This document shows positions 43,870-54,409 of a stretch of 64,000 nt of DNA, one piece after another. Numbering within the stretch: the stretch's first letter is position 1; the number at the start of each line of letters is the position of its first letter. The stretch is taken from the NCBI GenBank assembly GCA_963457665.1, contig OY735206.1, positions 53,797,984-53,861,983 of the forward strand. The letters are read 5' to 3'. A program made the translations under genes and the position numbers. The notes beneath the pieces are model-generated. The model made no database searches, was not told where the DNA came from, and saw only the letters and a program-made list of their open reading frames with translations. The DNA is from Thysanoteuthis rhombus. Taxonomy: Eukaryota > Mollusca > Cephalopoda > Oegopsida > Thysanoteuthidae.

Positions 43870-44300
43870 GACTGTGTAGACGAATGCGTTTTGACCAAAC
43901 AGATCAATGGTATGTGCACACACCAGAATCTGTCTTAGAGAACAGAACTCATGAAATACCCAGAGATTTAGAGATTCAAACAGATTACCCAATACAGACC
44001 AGATCTAGTTGTAGTGAACGTAGGAAAGAACGTGTGAGATCGTAACTGGATTTCGTTGATCAGGCAGACCACTAAGTGAAACTGAAAAAAAGTGAAAAGC
44101 TAGACACGTATCTTGATCTTGATCCAGATACCTGACAAAAATGTTGAGCATGAAGTTGGCAGGTGTGCAAATCGTGGTCTGATCTCTGTGAACAGTGAAG
44201 AAGCTGGAGGAACTAGGAATTTAGGGAAGGGTCGAGACCGTCCTGACGACAGCGCTGCTGAAATCAGCACGAGTACTGAAGGCTGAGGCCATTTAGTGGC
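43870..44300 (+). pseudogene. R2-like LINE C-terminal domain, plus-strand copy
   Basis: Degenerate frames give WYVHTPESVLEN, then LEIQTDYPIQTRPDLVVVN, VKLKKSEKLDTYLDL, and GRVETVLTTALLKSARVL, each lining up with a block of the protein at 3660-4220 (WYQHKPEAVLEN, DIQTDHLIQARRPDLVIVD, GRIETVQTTALLGTGRIL). Same family, opposite strand, much older. No (ATT)n tail follows directly. Confidence 0.7.
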
Positions 44301-45220
44301 TCCAGGTGACCTCTAGCATCTACTTTACATTGCCTGTAACTTTGCCAGTGTAAAGATATACCCGTATTCAAAATTTCTGCATTTTAGACGCAATATTGAA
44401 TGACTCAGATGTTAGAAACAGATTTCTAAATACTTTGGCCTTGGAAGAATCTACCTCTATGTTACCATTCTATTCTATATCTCTTATCTTAATCTGATCT
44501 TGGATCCATGTTGAACTCTTTGAGTCACCATGAAGCACAGAATTATTTGTGTATATCTATTTACGTATAATCTATCCCTGATATCGGATACTTTTTACCC
44601 TAGAAAGGATTACTTGATCTTCAAACGAGGCCACCAGTCACTTCTGGTGCGAAAACTGAATAGGTTCAATCAATTCTTATTGACGAATCTTTGGAGACAT
44701 GCACCAGTTCGAACTTTTGGTATCGATTTGTTATTTTGCCCATTTTTCTAACTCTTTGGTTTCACCTGCGGTGTTTCAGATTTTTTTGTTTTTTTTTTTA
44801 ATTTTTCCTGCTCCGCTTCTCACTTTCCCTAAATCACTTCCCATCATTTATTCTCTAGGCATGTACTCAGCATTAGATAAAATGAATAAATAAAATAAAG
44901 GGTTTAAAAATAAACAAACAAATAAGTTAAAAGGAGAGAAAAAACTGAAATAGAAGTGTTCGTAGCGGGGAAGAACATGTGTAGATGTAAAACTATTCCT
45001 GGGGAAAGAGGGCGGTGGAGATACCAGGAGCGAAAAGATGAATGGTGAGTGACGAGCTGGGGGTAAGCAACAGCCTGGCGTCAGATGAGTGCAGACTGAA
45101 AATGGCTTCTGCTTGATGTCTTTGATGTTGGTGGCCTCCGCATTCGATGACAGAATCCCTGCTGTGCATTTGATGACGTCATAAATTGCACTCAGCTTCT
45201 TCGTGATAGGCAACCTTTGT
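44301..45220. other. No gene recognised
   Basis: A 121-codon minus frame (45213-44848) and a 73-codon plus frame (44530-44751) carry no motif known to me. A TGACGTCA (full CRE palindrome) at 45174-45181 is followed by ATAAAT; without a gene nearby I do not call a promoter. Confidence 0.4.
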
Positions 45221-45224
45221 CCGG

Positions 45225-46015
45225 TTGCACCATTTGTTTTGGGTTTTTTGTTTTTGTTTTTTTTTTCTCTCGTATTTTTTTTCTTTATCTTTAACAGGGG
45301 AGAGCTCCTTTTTTTGTAACTTTTTAAAATCTTTCAGGAACATAAAAAAAAAAGTGGAAAAAATATTCTTACTTTTCTTCTCTGTTCGTTGCACTATTTT
45401 CTTTTCCTCTCACGTTTCCATTTTATTAACTTGGTTATTTTTACTCACTTAGAAAAAAAATCTTTTCTTTCTTAGATTTACTTCTTTCTTTTCCCGCCAC
45501 TTTTATACTTTCTTCCAGGTTTTTTTTATTTGTTTTGTTACTATTCGTCTTTCTTTTTTTTTTCTTTTCTTTCCTCTTTTTTTTTTCTTTTCTTCTCGTT
45601 TCCTTTTCCGTTTTTTTATATCTTTTCTGCGGGTGCTGTCTACATTTATATTCAAATAATTCTTTCTTTCTTCCTCCTTTCCCCCTTCCCTATTCTTCCT
45701 CCCTTGCATCCTTTCTTTCTTTTATCCTTTTCTTTCTATCTTTTTACTTTCTTCCTGTTCTTCTTTTTTATTTTTTTCTTCCCCTTTTTTGTTCTTTTCC
45801 TCTTTTATACACTTTTTCTATCTTTCTTCCCCCTCTATCTCTCATTCTTTCTTACTAACTTTCTTGTTTGCTTTCTTTCTTGTTTTCTTTTTCTTTCCAG
45901 CTTTTTTGCTTGCTTGCTTTCTAAGCTTTCTTTTTTTATTTACTTTATTATCCAAGTTACTTTATTTACTTCAATCAAGTTACTTTATTATTTCCTTTAT
46001 TATTCAAACTACTTA
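45225..46015. repeat. ~790-bp pyrimidine-rich tract (T/C on plus strand)
   Basis: Almost entirely T and C in TTTC, TTCC and TTTTTC mixtures, especially 45475-45930. Open frames of 75-164 codons rich in Phe, Leu and Ser on plus, and Lys, Arg and Glu on minus, arise from this composition and are not genes. Confidence 0.85.
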
Positions 46016-46507
46016 ACCACTTAAGACACTAGCAATGGTACAATAAATAATATGCTTGTTTCATGGAATATTATGTTGGATAGCTTTGAGCTCAATGAAA
46101 TAGGCTTTATGCTAGATTCGGCTTTCTCTTAGCAAATAAATATTTTTATCAAACACCAGTCCATGCCCCCCCCCTCCAACACTACTACCAACAACATCAA
46201 TCCTCACCTAGAGTTTCCACTGTTTATCTGTCCCGTTGCAGTAAACCAAGTCGATATAATAAGTTGATTTTCCCTACCTATTTCCCTCTTCCATAGGAAT
46301 AGAGCACTCTGGTGGATGAGGAGTTTCTGCGTAAAATGAATATCGCTTAAATTCAGCCTTACTGACCACCCAGTTCCGTAGTCCAGAGGTAGGATATCGA
46401 TGTGAGAGTTTCAATTCTGCCTCGCGGTACTGGATGGGATAATGTCTATAGCCACACTGAAGAGATGTAATACATCGAAACAGCTGTCTGTGGATGACAC
46501 AATAATG

Positions 46508-46674
<167 letters not shown>

Positions 46675-46890
46675 CCACAGAGCAAATGTCGATCCAACTG
46701 AAAATCTTGTGTGAAATTCTTTAAAAAAATGTTCCATGACAAGACTCCATTCTGCAAAGCTGAGCTGTACATTGCTATTCAAGAAAGCTGGAACCAGCTT
46801 TATGGGGAATATTGTTATCTATAAGTGAAGACAAAGAATACAGGCCATCATCAAGGCCTGAGGAGCAAAAAATTTAAAAAAAAAACATTT
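46675..46890 (+). pseudogene. Tc1-like transposase C-terminal fragment
   Basis: DPTENLV (equivalent of NPIENLW), a frameshift, [20 protein letters not shown] and RIQAIIKA follow in order, as in the end of Tc1-family transposases (ELxxxIxESWNxI, then SMxxRIQAxIKARG). The (TA)n array lies exactly where the upstream half of the protein should be. Confidence 0.7.
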
Positions 46891-47740
46891 TCATTGATGA
46901 TTCCTTAATTCTTTCCTCAGCAGTGAATGGTTCCATATTTTTGCCTCTACTTGATCGGAAAGAAAATATGCCAATCATTTAAGTGTTTCAATCTACTTAG
47001 TTTAAGTTATATTTCATGAACCCCGAATGTCCAGCTATTGAACAAGAATTGTGTTGTGTCGTATCTAGGAATTGTTTTTGTTTTTTGTGGATGTTGTTTT
47101 TTGTTTTTTTCTGTTTTTTTTTGTTGTTGTTTTTTTGCTATGAAGTAAAAAAAACTTGAACATCGTCCAAGTGTGATGATTCCATATTTTCCATCATATG
47201 TAGTAGAAGTAGGAGAGGAGTTTGATCCCGCAGCAGCAGGGTTTGTCCTTTACCAGGGCCTGAAAACTAGACCCTAACAATTCGATTTCCGTTGAGCTCC
47301 CCGACATTTGTTCTTGCTACACTAAACCAGGCGTAATGAATGCTTATATCTATGTAATGGAGCATTTACCAAGTTTCGCTGCCTATGACATTATGACAAA
47401 TAGGAAGAAATGGAACAAACAAGATTATGTTACGCCAATTTGTTAAGGGTCTACATTCGAAATTTAGGCTATAAACGTCTTTTTCAACAAATCATGGTAT
47501 GAAAGAACCATATCTCAAACTATGATAACTTATACATTGCCGATACATTTGATGAAGTAAAAATATCATCACTTTATCTATCAATCCGAAATCCTATACA
47601 AATTTGTATATGGCCAAATGATTGTATGTAAGAAAGGTGCGTTCTCATGATTGTATGCTCGCTCTAATAAATAAAATATGAATTCAATTCGATACATCGA
47701 CTTCTTCAATATATGAATTCATTGTAACAACCTGTTTACT
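46890..47740. other. No gene recognised
   Basis: AT-rich with T/G runs near 47080-47140. No open frame above 60 codons and no transposon motifs. Confidence 0.5.
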
Positions 47741-47814
47741 CTTAGATAGGTACGTCCCAAGTGAGTGCAGGGTGCCCCCCCTCCCACTGTTGTTTCCATC
47801 GGTAAATTTCTTCA

Positions 47815-48085
47815 CTTATTCGGCGTCTTTCGGACTTTTTGGCAACAGACGTTTTGCCGACAGACGTTTTATCGGGTGGACGTTCCGCCGGAATGTATGG
47901 CAGACAGTGTTTTTGCTGACGGACATTTCGCCAATTCTTTTTTTTTTTTTTTTCATTTCCAGGAGGACACTTTTTAATTTTATTTTGGGTTTTACTTAAG
48001 AATCTTTCGTTTAACTGTCTGTCAGCGAAATGTCTGTCTGCAAAACGCCCTTTGGAGAAATGTCTGGACACATATTCGATCTGTA
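47815..48085. repeat. Inverted minisatellite of GACGTTTTGCC-type units
   Basis: The left half (47835-47935) is a row of units around CAGACGTTTTGCC, TGGACGTTCCGCC and CGGACATTTCGCC. The right half (48010-48075) carries the reverse complement, GCGAAATGTCTGTCTGCAAAACG. A T run and an AT-rich spacer separate them. The minus frame 48092-47742 reads GRFADRHFADRQLNERF, a visible protein-level echo, but is not considered a gene. Confidence 0.7.
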
Positions 48086-48555
48086 CGCCCATTTCCTCGA
48101 CAAATTAGAAGCCTGTCACCTCCCATCTAATAAAAATCATTAGATATATCCCTGTTTGCAAATATCAAGTTTAAATACTGTTTTAAATGATACTCAAATT
48201 CTATATAGTTTATTTATAGGAGGGTGCTAAAAATAAGAGTTTAAAACTCACAAAGGTGAATGTAACATAAGCTGGGTGTTTGCATTTTTTTTTAAAGTAC
48301 AGATTTTTATTCGTCAGCGAAGATCTTCCGATTAAAACTCAGAGCAGTCACTTGTTTTCATTAAAAAAAAAACTGAAAATTAATTCTTTAGCGATTGGAC
48401 TTTTAAAACTCTATTATTCAATTTTTTAACTGGAACTTTTCACCGTATCATTACTACTGATCTAGGTTTGAAAGTCACAATAAATGTTTCAAAAACATTT
48501 TTAAAATGCTGTACAGCTGCAGATGCCCGATATACATTTGCGAATGTTCCGTATA
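48086..48555. other. No gene recognised
   Basis: AT-rich spacer without frames or motifs of note. Confidence 0.5.
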
Positions 48556-48567
48556 TATAAATATATA

Positions 48568-48568
<1 letters not shown>

Positions 48569-48612
<44 letters not shown>
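48569..48612. repeat. (TG)n microsatellite
   Basis: About 20 TG units with a TGCG interruption, flanked on the left by TATATA-rich DNA. Confidence 0.95.
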
Positions 48613-48639
48613 GTGTGTTCGTGCTCACACATGTGTGTG

Positions 48640-48797
48640 TGCTGCAACACAATCTCCTCCCTTGTCGGTGCACTTAATTCAGAGATGAATATCAACTACG
48701 TAGACTGAAAATTACGCAGTCGAAATTTTAGATCAAATTTCGACTAATAACTACATGTCACGCCACGGACTTATTGATCCCTGCTCATACACCTATG

Positions 48798-48798
<1 letters not shown>
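48640..48798 (-). mobile_element. Mariner type-D 3' end
   Basis: Minus strand at about 48675-48645 reads KCTDKGGDCVA in one frame, equivalent to CIDKGGDYVEK. The end block ATAACTACATGTCACGCCACGG (plus strand, about 48750) matches 31972 and 58498. A (TA)n array starts at 48801, as also seen beside the 31.9 kb copy. Confidence 0.5.
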
Positions 48799-48800
<2 letters not shown>

Positions 48801-48870
<70 letters not shown>

Positions 48871-48940
48871 GCACAAACACATATATACACACTCACATTT
48901 ATATATATACATATGTATGTGTGTGTGTGTGTGTGTGTGC
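48801..48940. repeat. (TA)n and (TG)n microsatellites
   Basis: About 34 TA units (48801-48869), a TATACAC-rich bridge, then TG-rich DNA (48918-48940). Confidence 0.95.
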
Positions 48941-49019
48941 GTGTATGCTGATAGTGTGTGGGTACGTGCTTGCGTTTGTGTGCATGTGTGTGTGTGTTTG
49001 TCCGTGTGTATATTAAACA

Positions 49020-50058
49020 GGACTAATGTATAAAACTGATTTTTTTTTATTGCTTAGTCGACTTATTCATTTTCTAAGGCTTGAAGAAGGATAATATTTC
49101 TGTGACTGCGAGTATACGCATCTGTCTATAAATCGCTTTATAATGAAAAAATGACCTCAAACAGTACAGGGCAATTCCCCATCTGTTCTATATCTGAGTG
49201 AGAGCAAGCCAAAGAAATAACCAAAGGCTTTCTGTCAGCGCTCGACTGCCTTTTCCGCTACCGCCGATTGTCCAACCGCCATTATCACAACCACTGCTAT
49301 CACTACCGCTACTGACGAGGCCGCTTCTACTACCACCATAAGGGTTCCCCGCTTGGAGATTGCGCAGATCAGCCCACCTACCAGAGACAGAAAACAAAAG
49401 AGAGTGCCAGAAAGGACACGAAGTTCGGGTGATTATGTTATCCTCACATCGGGTGATTTGTACTGGTCGCCAGGGGCGCCTGAAACAGCTGAAAATCGGA
49501 AGGCAAAATGATACTAATTAAATGAAGCGAGTCGCATTCCTACTGAAAACAATTCTTGATATGCGTCGGCAATTTGCACGAAGAGCGACAATGTGTGGAA
49601 ATGCCAATTTAACGGCGCCTACCTAATGGAGTACTTCGGGCCAGTTAAACACAAAAGTTAACTTCACCCATCACATCAGTCTACAAGACAACACGGAAGG
49701 TGAATAATTGAACCTCTTGAGATTGATGGACGGACAGACGAAATAAAGGGTGAATATCAGTTAAGACTGTTGGGAGAGATGGTCCTTGTGCTGTTAGGGA
49801 ATACAACCGAACCAAAATAAACGTGAGATACAGAACAGAAGACAAAAGAAAACTAGATTAACACAATATGATCCCACTTGCCCCTGTTAATCTCTAGACC
49901 ACATTAAGACAACTAGATAATTTATGATGTCTATAACAACTTGCAATTATAGTAAATTGAATTACAAAGTTTGGATATCTTTGAGCATTTAGCATAACTG
50001 TTCAGATTATGATTCTATTAAGCTTTAATCACTTTGTATTTGCAGTATTTTCTGGCGT
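49020..50058. other. No gene recognised
   Basis: A locally GC-richer stretch at 49190-49400 has a degenerate ACC/ACT trinucleotide pattern; its 69-codon minus frame is Gly/Ser-rich and probably compositional. Otherwise AT-rich. Confidence 0.4.
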
Positions 50059-50059
50059 A

Positions 50060-50573
50060 CGAGGTTTGTCCGAAAAGTATCCAGCTATTTTGAATATCCC
50101 AGGAACCGGTGACGTGGCTTTGATCTAACTTGGCCACCAATCTGAAGAGCCCTCACTTCACATTTGTGAATAGAGACTCCATTGTGGAGTTACATAAATG
50201 GAAGAGAGGCGCCATTGAATCGGCCTGTGTTCTGTGATAATGTCGTATTCACCATGTCTAAGGCTACTCATTCTCCACGTCACGTGTAGGGTTCTATGGT
50301 AAAACATCATATCATCCAGGTTAGTCAGCCCTCCACACAGTTCAGATTTGGTTCCCTACGACTTCTGTCTTAACTCAAACGGATTTCAGTGCATGAACGA
50401 GGCAGCTGATGGCGATTTCGAAAGAGGACTTCGTTTTGAAAAGTGGAAGGGACGTTGTAATGTTTATGATATCTCAAAGGGAGTACTTTAAAGCAGACTA
50501 AGGCGCCATTGACTTAGTTAGGCTATTTTTCCCTTAATATCAAATGGCTGGATATAATCTGTACAGACATCGG
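50060..50573 (+). mobile_element. Mariner derivative, both ends present
   Basis: The left end CGAGGTTTGTCCGAAAAGTA then TCCAGC follows TA; the right end GGCTGGATATAATCTGTACA then GACATCG is its inverted partner. Codons at 50330-50510 resemble the transposase C-terminus (ISKEDFVLKSGRDV, then SQREYFKAD, compare GxYFKGD). The N-terminal and catalytic parts are absent. Length 514 bp, close to copies at 28198 and 30364. Confidence 0.75.
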
Positions 50574-50629
50574 ATTCGCTGATATCAGCTTAGTTCAAGG
50601 CCAATGGAGGAAGAACTAGTTGAAAAACT

Positions 50630-50770
50630 GTGTAGCTCTGATCTCCAAAGCGAGAGGGACCTGTCGCCTTCGAAATCAGCATTTGAAATCCTGTCTTTTA
50701 CTTGGGGCCGAACACCACCCACTGACATTGTCGGAGTGACAGACTAAGCAGACACATCTATATATTTAAA
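50630..50770 (+). repeat. SINE-C copy 1
   Basis: GACCTGTCGCCTTCGAAATC, AGCATTTGAAATCCTG (B-box-like), TTTACTTGGGGCCGAACACC, CACTGACATTG, and an end with GACTAAGCAGACACATC. Same block order as 51245 and 55735. Confidence 0.6.
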
Positions 50771-50799
50771 TGTACTTATGGATCTCCTTGCTACGGAAT

Positions 50800-50915
50800 C
50801 ATGATTAACAAGTTAGTACTACTGACTGCAACGATTTTTATTCTCGCTGTGCCGTATGTTTGTGACTTTGTGCTAGACTGAGGTAGGATTAATAAATTCC
50901 TATATGTATCTATAG
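50800..50915 (+). repeat. SINE-like module E copy
   Basis: An A-box-like TTAACAAGTTAGTAC at about 50812 and the family motif TGACTTTGTGCTAGACTGAG at about 50865. Confidence 0.45.
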
Positions 50916-50989
50916 GAGTGTAAATGTTGATAGTTACCAATCTTAAATTGGTATGATACATGGCCAAATAGGAGGAACTAAGACAAGGA

Positions 50990-51135
50990 AGATTGATTTA
51001 CGCCAATTTTCCAAGTGATAAGGACGTGTCTGCCTTAAAAAATCAGGATTTGAATCCCTGTTATTTAACTGGATTCGAATCTCGAACACTGACCGTTGAT
51101 GCTGATGGGAAATTTACAACGATTTTAACCACCAC
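50990..51135 (+). repeat. SINE-C copy 2 (tRNA-like head)
   Basis: AAGTGATAAGGACGTGTCTG then CAGGATTTGAATCCCTG (B box, about 51047), TTTAACTGGATTCGAATCTC, GAACACTGACCGTTGATGCT. Related to copies 1 and 3 but more diverged. Confidence 0.5.
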
Positions 51136-51239
51136 ACGAGAACCCTGGATTCGGAGGTAATACTCATGACATTTACTAACCTCAATTTAGGTGCGACCCA
51201 AGGACAAACAGAGAAAACCAGGGGTAAGAAGATGATGTC

Positions 51240-51425
51240 ATGATGATCTTTCTAGCTGAGACGACCTGTGCACCTGAAATTCAGCATTCGAAATCATGGT
51301 CTTTATTAGGGTTCGGACACCGGTCTCTGATGCTCTTACGACATAGGGAACTACCTGGCACACCAAGCAAGCACCTACACTCACATTTACAAGTGTATAT
51401 GTTTAATCAGGGTTGATGTTTACTT
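51240..51425 (+). repeat. SINE-C copy 3
   Basis: TAGCTGAGACGACCTGTGC (A-box side), CAGCATTCGAAATCATGG (B-box side), TTAGGGTTCGGACACCGG, TGATGCTCTTACGACATAGG, CTACCTGGCACACCAAGC. The 3' part repeats the block order of copy 1. Confidence 0.6.
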
Positions 51426-52480
51426 TGCCTTGCACGATACTATCATAGAGGATCGAAATCATCAGCAATTGCTAGTGAAACTATCGTATTTTTGATTGTT
51501 TGACTACATCACTTGCGTTCATATTTCCAATTGCTTAACCATTTCAAGACTTCTTGGATCATATGTATCCCGTGTTTCCAACAGAATATATTTGTCCCGT
51601 ATATCTATTTAAACGTTTAGTAGGGCGTATGTGTCACGGAAAATTGAGTGGATGTGTTTATCTCGGCCTTTTCAACACCAGTCAATGACGTCATCATACT
51701 ATGGAACCCATGCAGAAATGACTAAACAGGAAAGACGTGCGAGCAAAGTGATTAAAAAAAATAGCTTTTAAAAATTCAAACGCCAATCACCTTAATAGAT
51801 TAGCCTTGAAAGGGTTATTATGTAATATACTTTTAGATCTGTTCGTAATTTAATTTTTACGAATGAGAAAATAGAAAAGAGTCAGGCTGGCTGCTTCAGG
51901 GTCAAACTCGAATTTTACTGAAGCTTAAATGACTTGGCTAACAAGTTTTGAAAATATTTTAATTTTTGTTAAGATAATTTTCCTTTAATTGAGAAAGATC
52001 TTTATATTTGGTCATAGAAGGGGACTTGATAAAACAATATCCAGGTATTTTCTATGAAAATCGAGATAATTTCAGATCTAGATAATCTGAAGCAATTGTA
52101 GATATAAAACTGGAAAATATATGGTGATATGTGGGGGAGGAGTAGGGTGACCCCAAATTATCTTGATAAGGTTTCTAATAGGGTTGAAATACGGTTGTGT
52201 ACTAAACTTCAGCCTTCTCTGTAGCCTTGAAGGGTTCTGATTTAGGGAAGAATCATTGTTGTTTTTATTTTGATTGTCATTGTTGTTATTAGGTGAAAAT
52301 CAACTCCAGATTTTCACCCTGTGTTTGTACTTCTCAATCCAATCTCGACGTTCTCTTTCTTGGTCTGTTTTAATCGACGGTTAAAATAAAATCTGCTCCC
52401 CAAGTCATCAAATTCCAATACTTACAAGTTCTTTGAGGAGATTATGAACTATTAGGAAACCGTTGTTAACAATAAGAAAA
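51426..52480. other. No gene recognised; one perfect hairpin
   Basis: AT-rich. A hairpin at 52291-52319 has perfect 11-bp arms (AGGTGAAAATC / GATTTTCACCT) around a 7-nt loop. No frames or transposon motifs. Confidence 0.5.
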
Positions 52481-52484
52481 GGAC

Positions 52485-52745
52485 AGTTGAAAAAATTTGA
52501 ACATGTAATGAAGAATGACTGCTTGGAGAATTTAACGCTCATGTTGTGCATAGAAAGCAAAGAGGGAAAACATAGGCAGCTAGTAACCGACTAGAAGGGT
52601 TTGTGTAGATGGATGGCAGTGAGAATACCGGAAGTTGCCGATAAGGAGCAGTTGCTGAGAACGACAACGGAAAGGATGCTGTGGAGAGTCATGATTGCCC
52701 TCGTCCTAAAGAAGTCACCAAATAGATTTGAACCAATTGACTACA
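52485..52745 (+). pseudogene. LINE ORF2 C-terminal fragment, family unresolved
   Basis: KKFEHVMKNDCLENLTLMLC, IESKEGKHRQLVTD, a stop, then LCRWMAVRIPEVADKEQLL, RTTTERMLWRVMIALVLK. This matches the GHVMRxDxLENLIL..GxxxGKRGRGRQ..T ending and the LWRAMIAHVLK tail seen in another LINE group common in molluscs. Distinct from the RTE-like copies here. 5'-truncated, one stop. Confidence 0.7.
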
Positions 52746-53219
52746 GGTGAAGGAAATTACAATATTATAGCCCTGCTAGGAATGCCAGAAATTTCCATTT
52801 GTCACCCAATGGACCCTTCCACTTATAGATACCGTTGACTTTTTTTCTGATTATTTCTATGCTTCTCTCTCCATAACTTTGAGTGGAAGGACCCATTGTG
52901 TACATAGGAAAAAACTATTCAGCTTATGTTATGCCATCCTGTATAATCAAAGTTATCATCATATCCAGAATCCGGCAACCTTGTCACCCCTGCCGCAATT
53001 AATGGGTTGATTCTAACTTCAAAATATTTCAGTAACTAATTTTATTGTAAATTTGCTCACTTCTTAATCGGATAAAAAAGAAACATCAACTTGTAACTTG
53101 TTACTTCTTTGTCATCTGTACCAGTGGTTAACTCCCTTGTTCATAGCGAAAATAGTGAAAAGGGGTAGGTAATTACGGGTAATTAATATTTTAAACCGTT
53201 TGCCAAGACCGTCACCAAA

Positions 53220-53710
53220 ACTGTGAACATGGGTTTTTCCTGTTTTTAAGTTGGTTTGGCTGGCTACGTATCTATCATGCGGACAGGCCACACAAACGCA
53301 GTGTTTTAAAATTAGGCAAAAATGTCCCAAAAATAAGGTATAGAAGTTCGTTTTATTTACATATTTACTCCATATTATGTGTAGAGAACCCATCTTTGTT
53401 GCGTTTTTAACCCCTGCTTCCACCCAATATTTTGATGGGAGGTTCAATTTACAATTCAAGTTTATGCTAAATTATTTTGTGTCCGGCAGTATTCACGCTT
53501 GTTCTATCAGATGTTGTTTTCTTAAATTCAGGTGATTTTTAGTGATCAATGCCCAACAAATGTGAGAAGTAAATTATTCATTGATCCCCCCTTTCTCAAT
53601 TCTTTAATTGACGAGCCCCCCCCCCCCCCAAATAGACATGGACTACTACCAAAAGAGGTTGGTCACGTGACAGTTTGTATTGTGCCACTAACCAGATCTG
53701 TTATTTTACG
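53220..53710 (+). repeat. REP-A dispersed repeat, copy 3
   Basis: GTTTTTAAGTTGGTTTGGCT, ATCTATCATGCGGACAGGCC, TTCAATTTACAATTCAAGTT, CGGCAGTATTCACGCTTGTT, AAATTCAGGTGATTTTTAGT, GATCAATGCCCAACAAATG, TTATTCATTGATC follow in the same order as copies 1 and 2. A C run sits at 53620-53631. Longest copy with the most 3' sequence. Confidence 0.75.
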
Positions 53711-54321
53711 GGTTTTCTGTTACTTCTTGTTTGCCGAGTAAATGTAAATTAATAAGTTGAAAACATTTTGGCAACTTGGCTGTTATTATCGAAATATTAA
53801 TTGAGGGTTAGGTTTAGGGGTTAAGAATAATCAGTCTGTCCGGGCATATCTTTTTTTTTAATTTTTTGTTGTTAAATCATATTTAATTGAATTTCCAACT
53901 CCTGCATTTTATATCTTTTAGTACTGCCCAGGGACATCCGAATTCTCTCTTTCTCGGGTACACAGTGTAGATTCCTGTCAACATACAATCTAATTCCAAA
54001 TCAGCGTTTATGTGCGTATGTGAGCGAGTGTTGGGTCACTAGAAATTTGGGGAGGAAAAGATCGAAACAAATTTTATGAATGATGCGCTAAAGTGAAGAC
54101 TTCAATTCAAACGAATTACCAATTATTGGACGACTGGTTGAGTCCTGTTCCAAAAATATCATGGATATAACTGAATTTTTATGAAATAATATTTTCAGAA
54201 GAGACTACTAAACTAAAATCAAAATGTTTACTTTTAAGTGACAGTGTCCTTTGCTACGGACAGGGGAAACCGAAAAAATCTCAGTTCATTATTGTTGTAG
54301 CTTGTCAAATCTAATCATTTG

Positions 54322-54325
<4 letters not shown>
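53711..54325. other. No gene recognised
   Basis: Short telomere-like GGTTAGGTTTAGGGGTTA at about 53807, as also near 12885; otherwise AT-rich. Confidence 0.5.

Positions 54326-54402
<77 letters not shown>
54326..54402. repeat. (TA)n microsatellite
   Basis: About 38 TA units, uninterrupted. Confidence 0.97.
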
Positions 54403-54405
<3 letters not shown>

Positions 54406-54409
54406 TGAT

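Noticed and set aside
45174..45181. cAMP-response promoter (TGACGTCA, also at 51686 and 55472)
   Set aside because: Three full palindromes in 64 kb is only slightly above chance and no gene start lies beside them.
45503..46024. 164-codon Phe/Leu-rich frame that could look like a membrane protein
   Set aside because: Pure T/C-rich composition; the opposite strand gives an equally long Lys/Arg/Glu frame.
52291..52319. Histone mRNA 3' stem-loop
   Set aside because: The stem and loop sequences do not fit the histone consensus and no histone frame is nearby.
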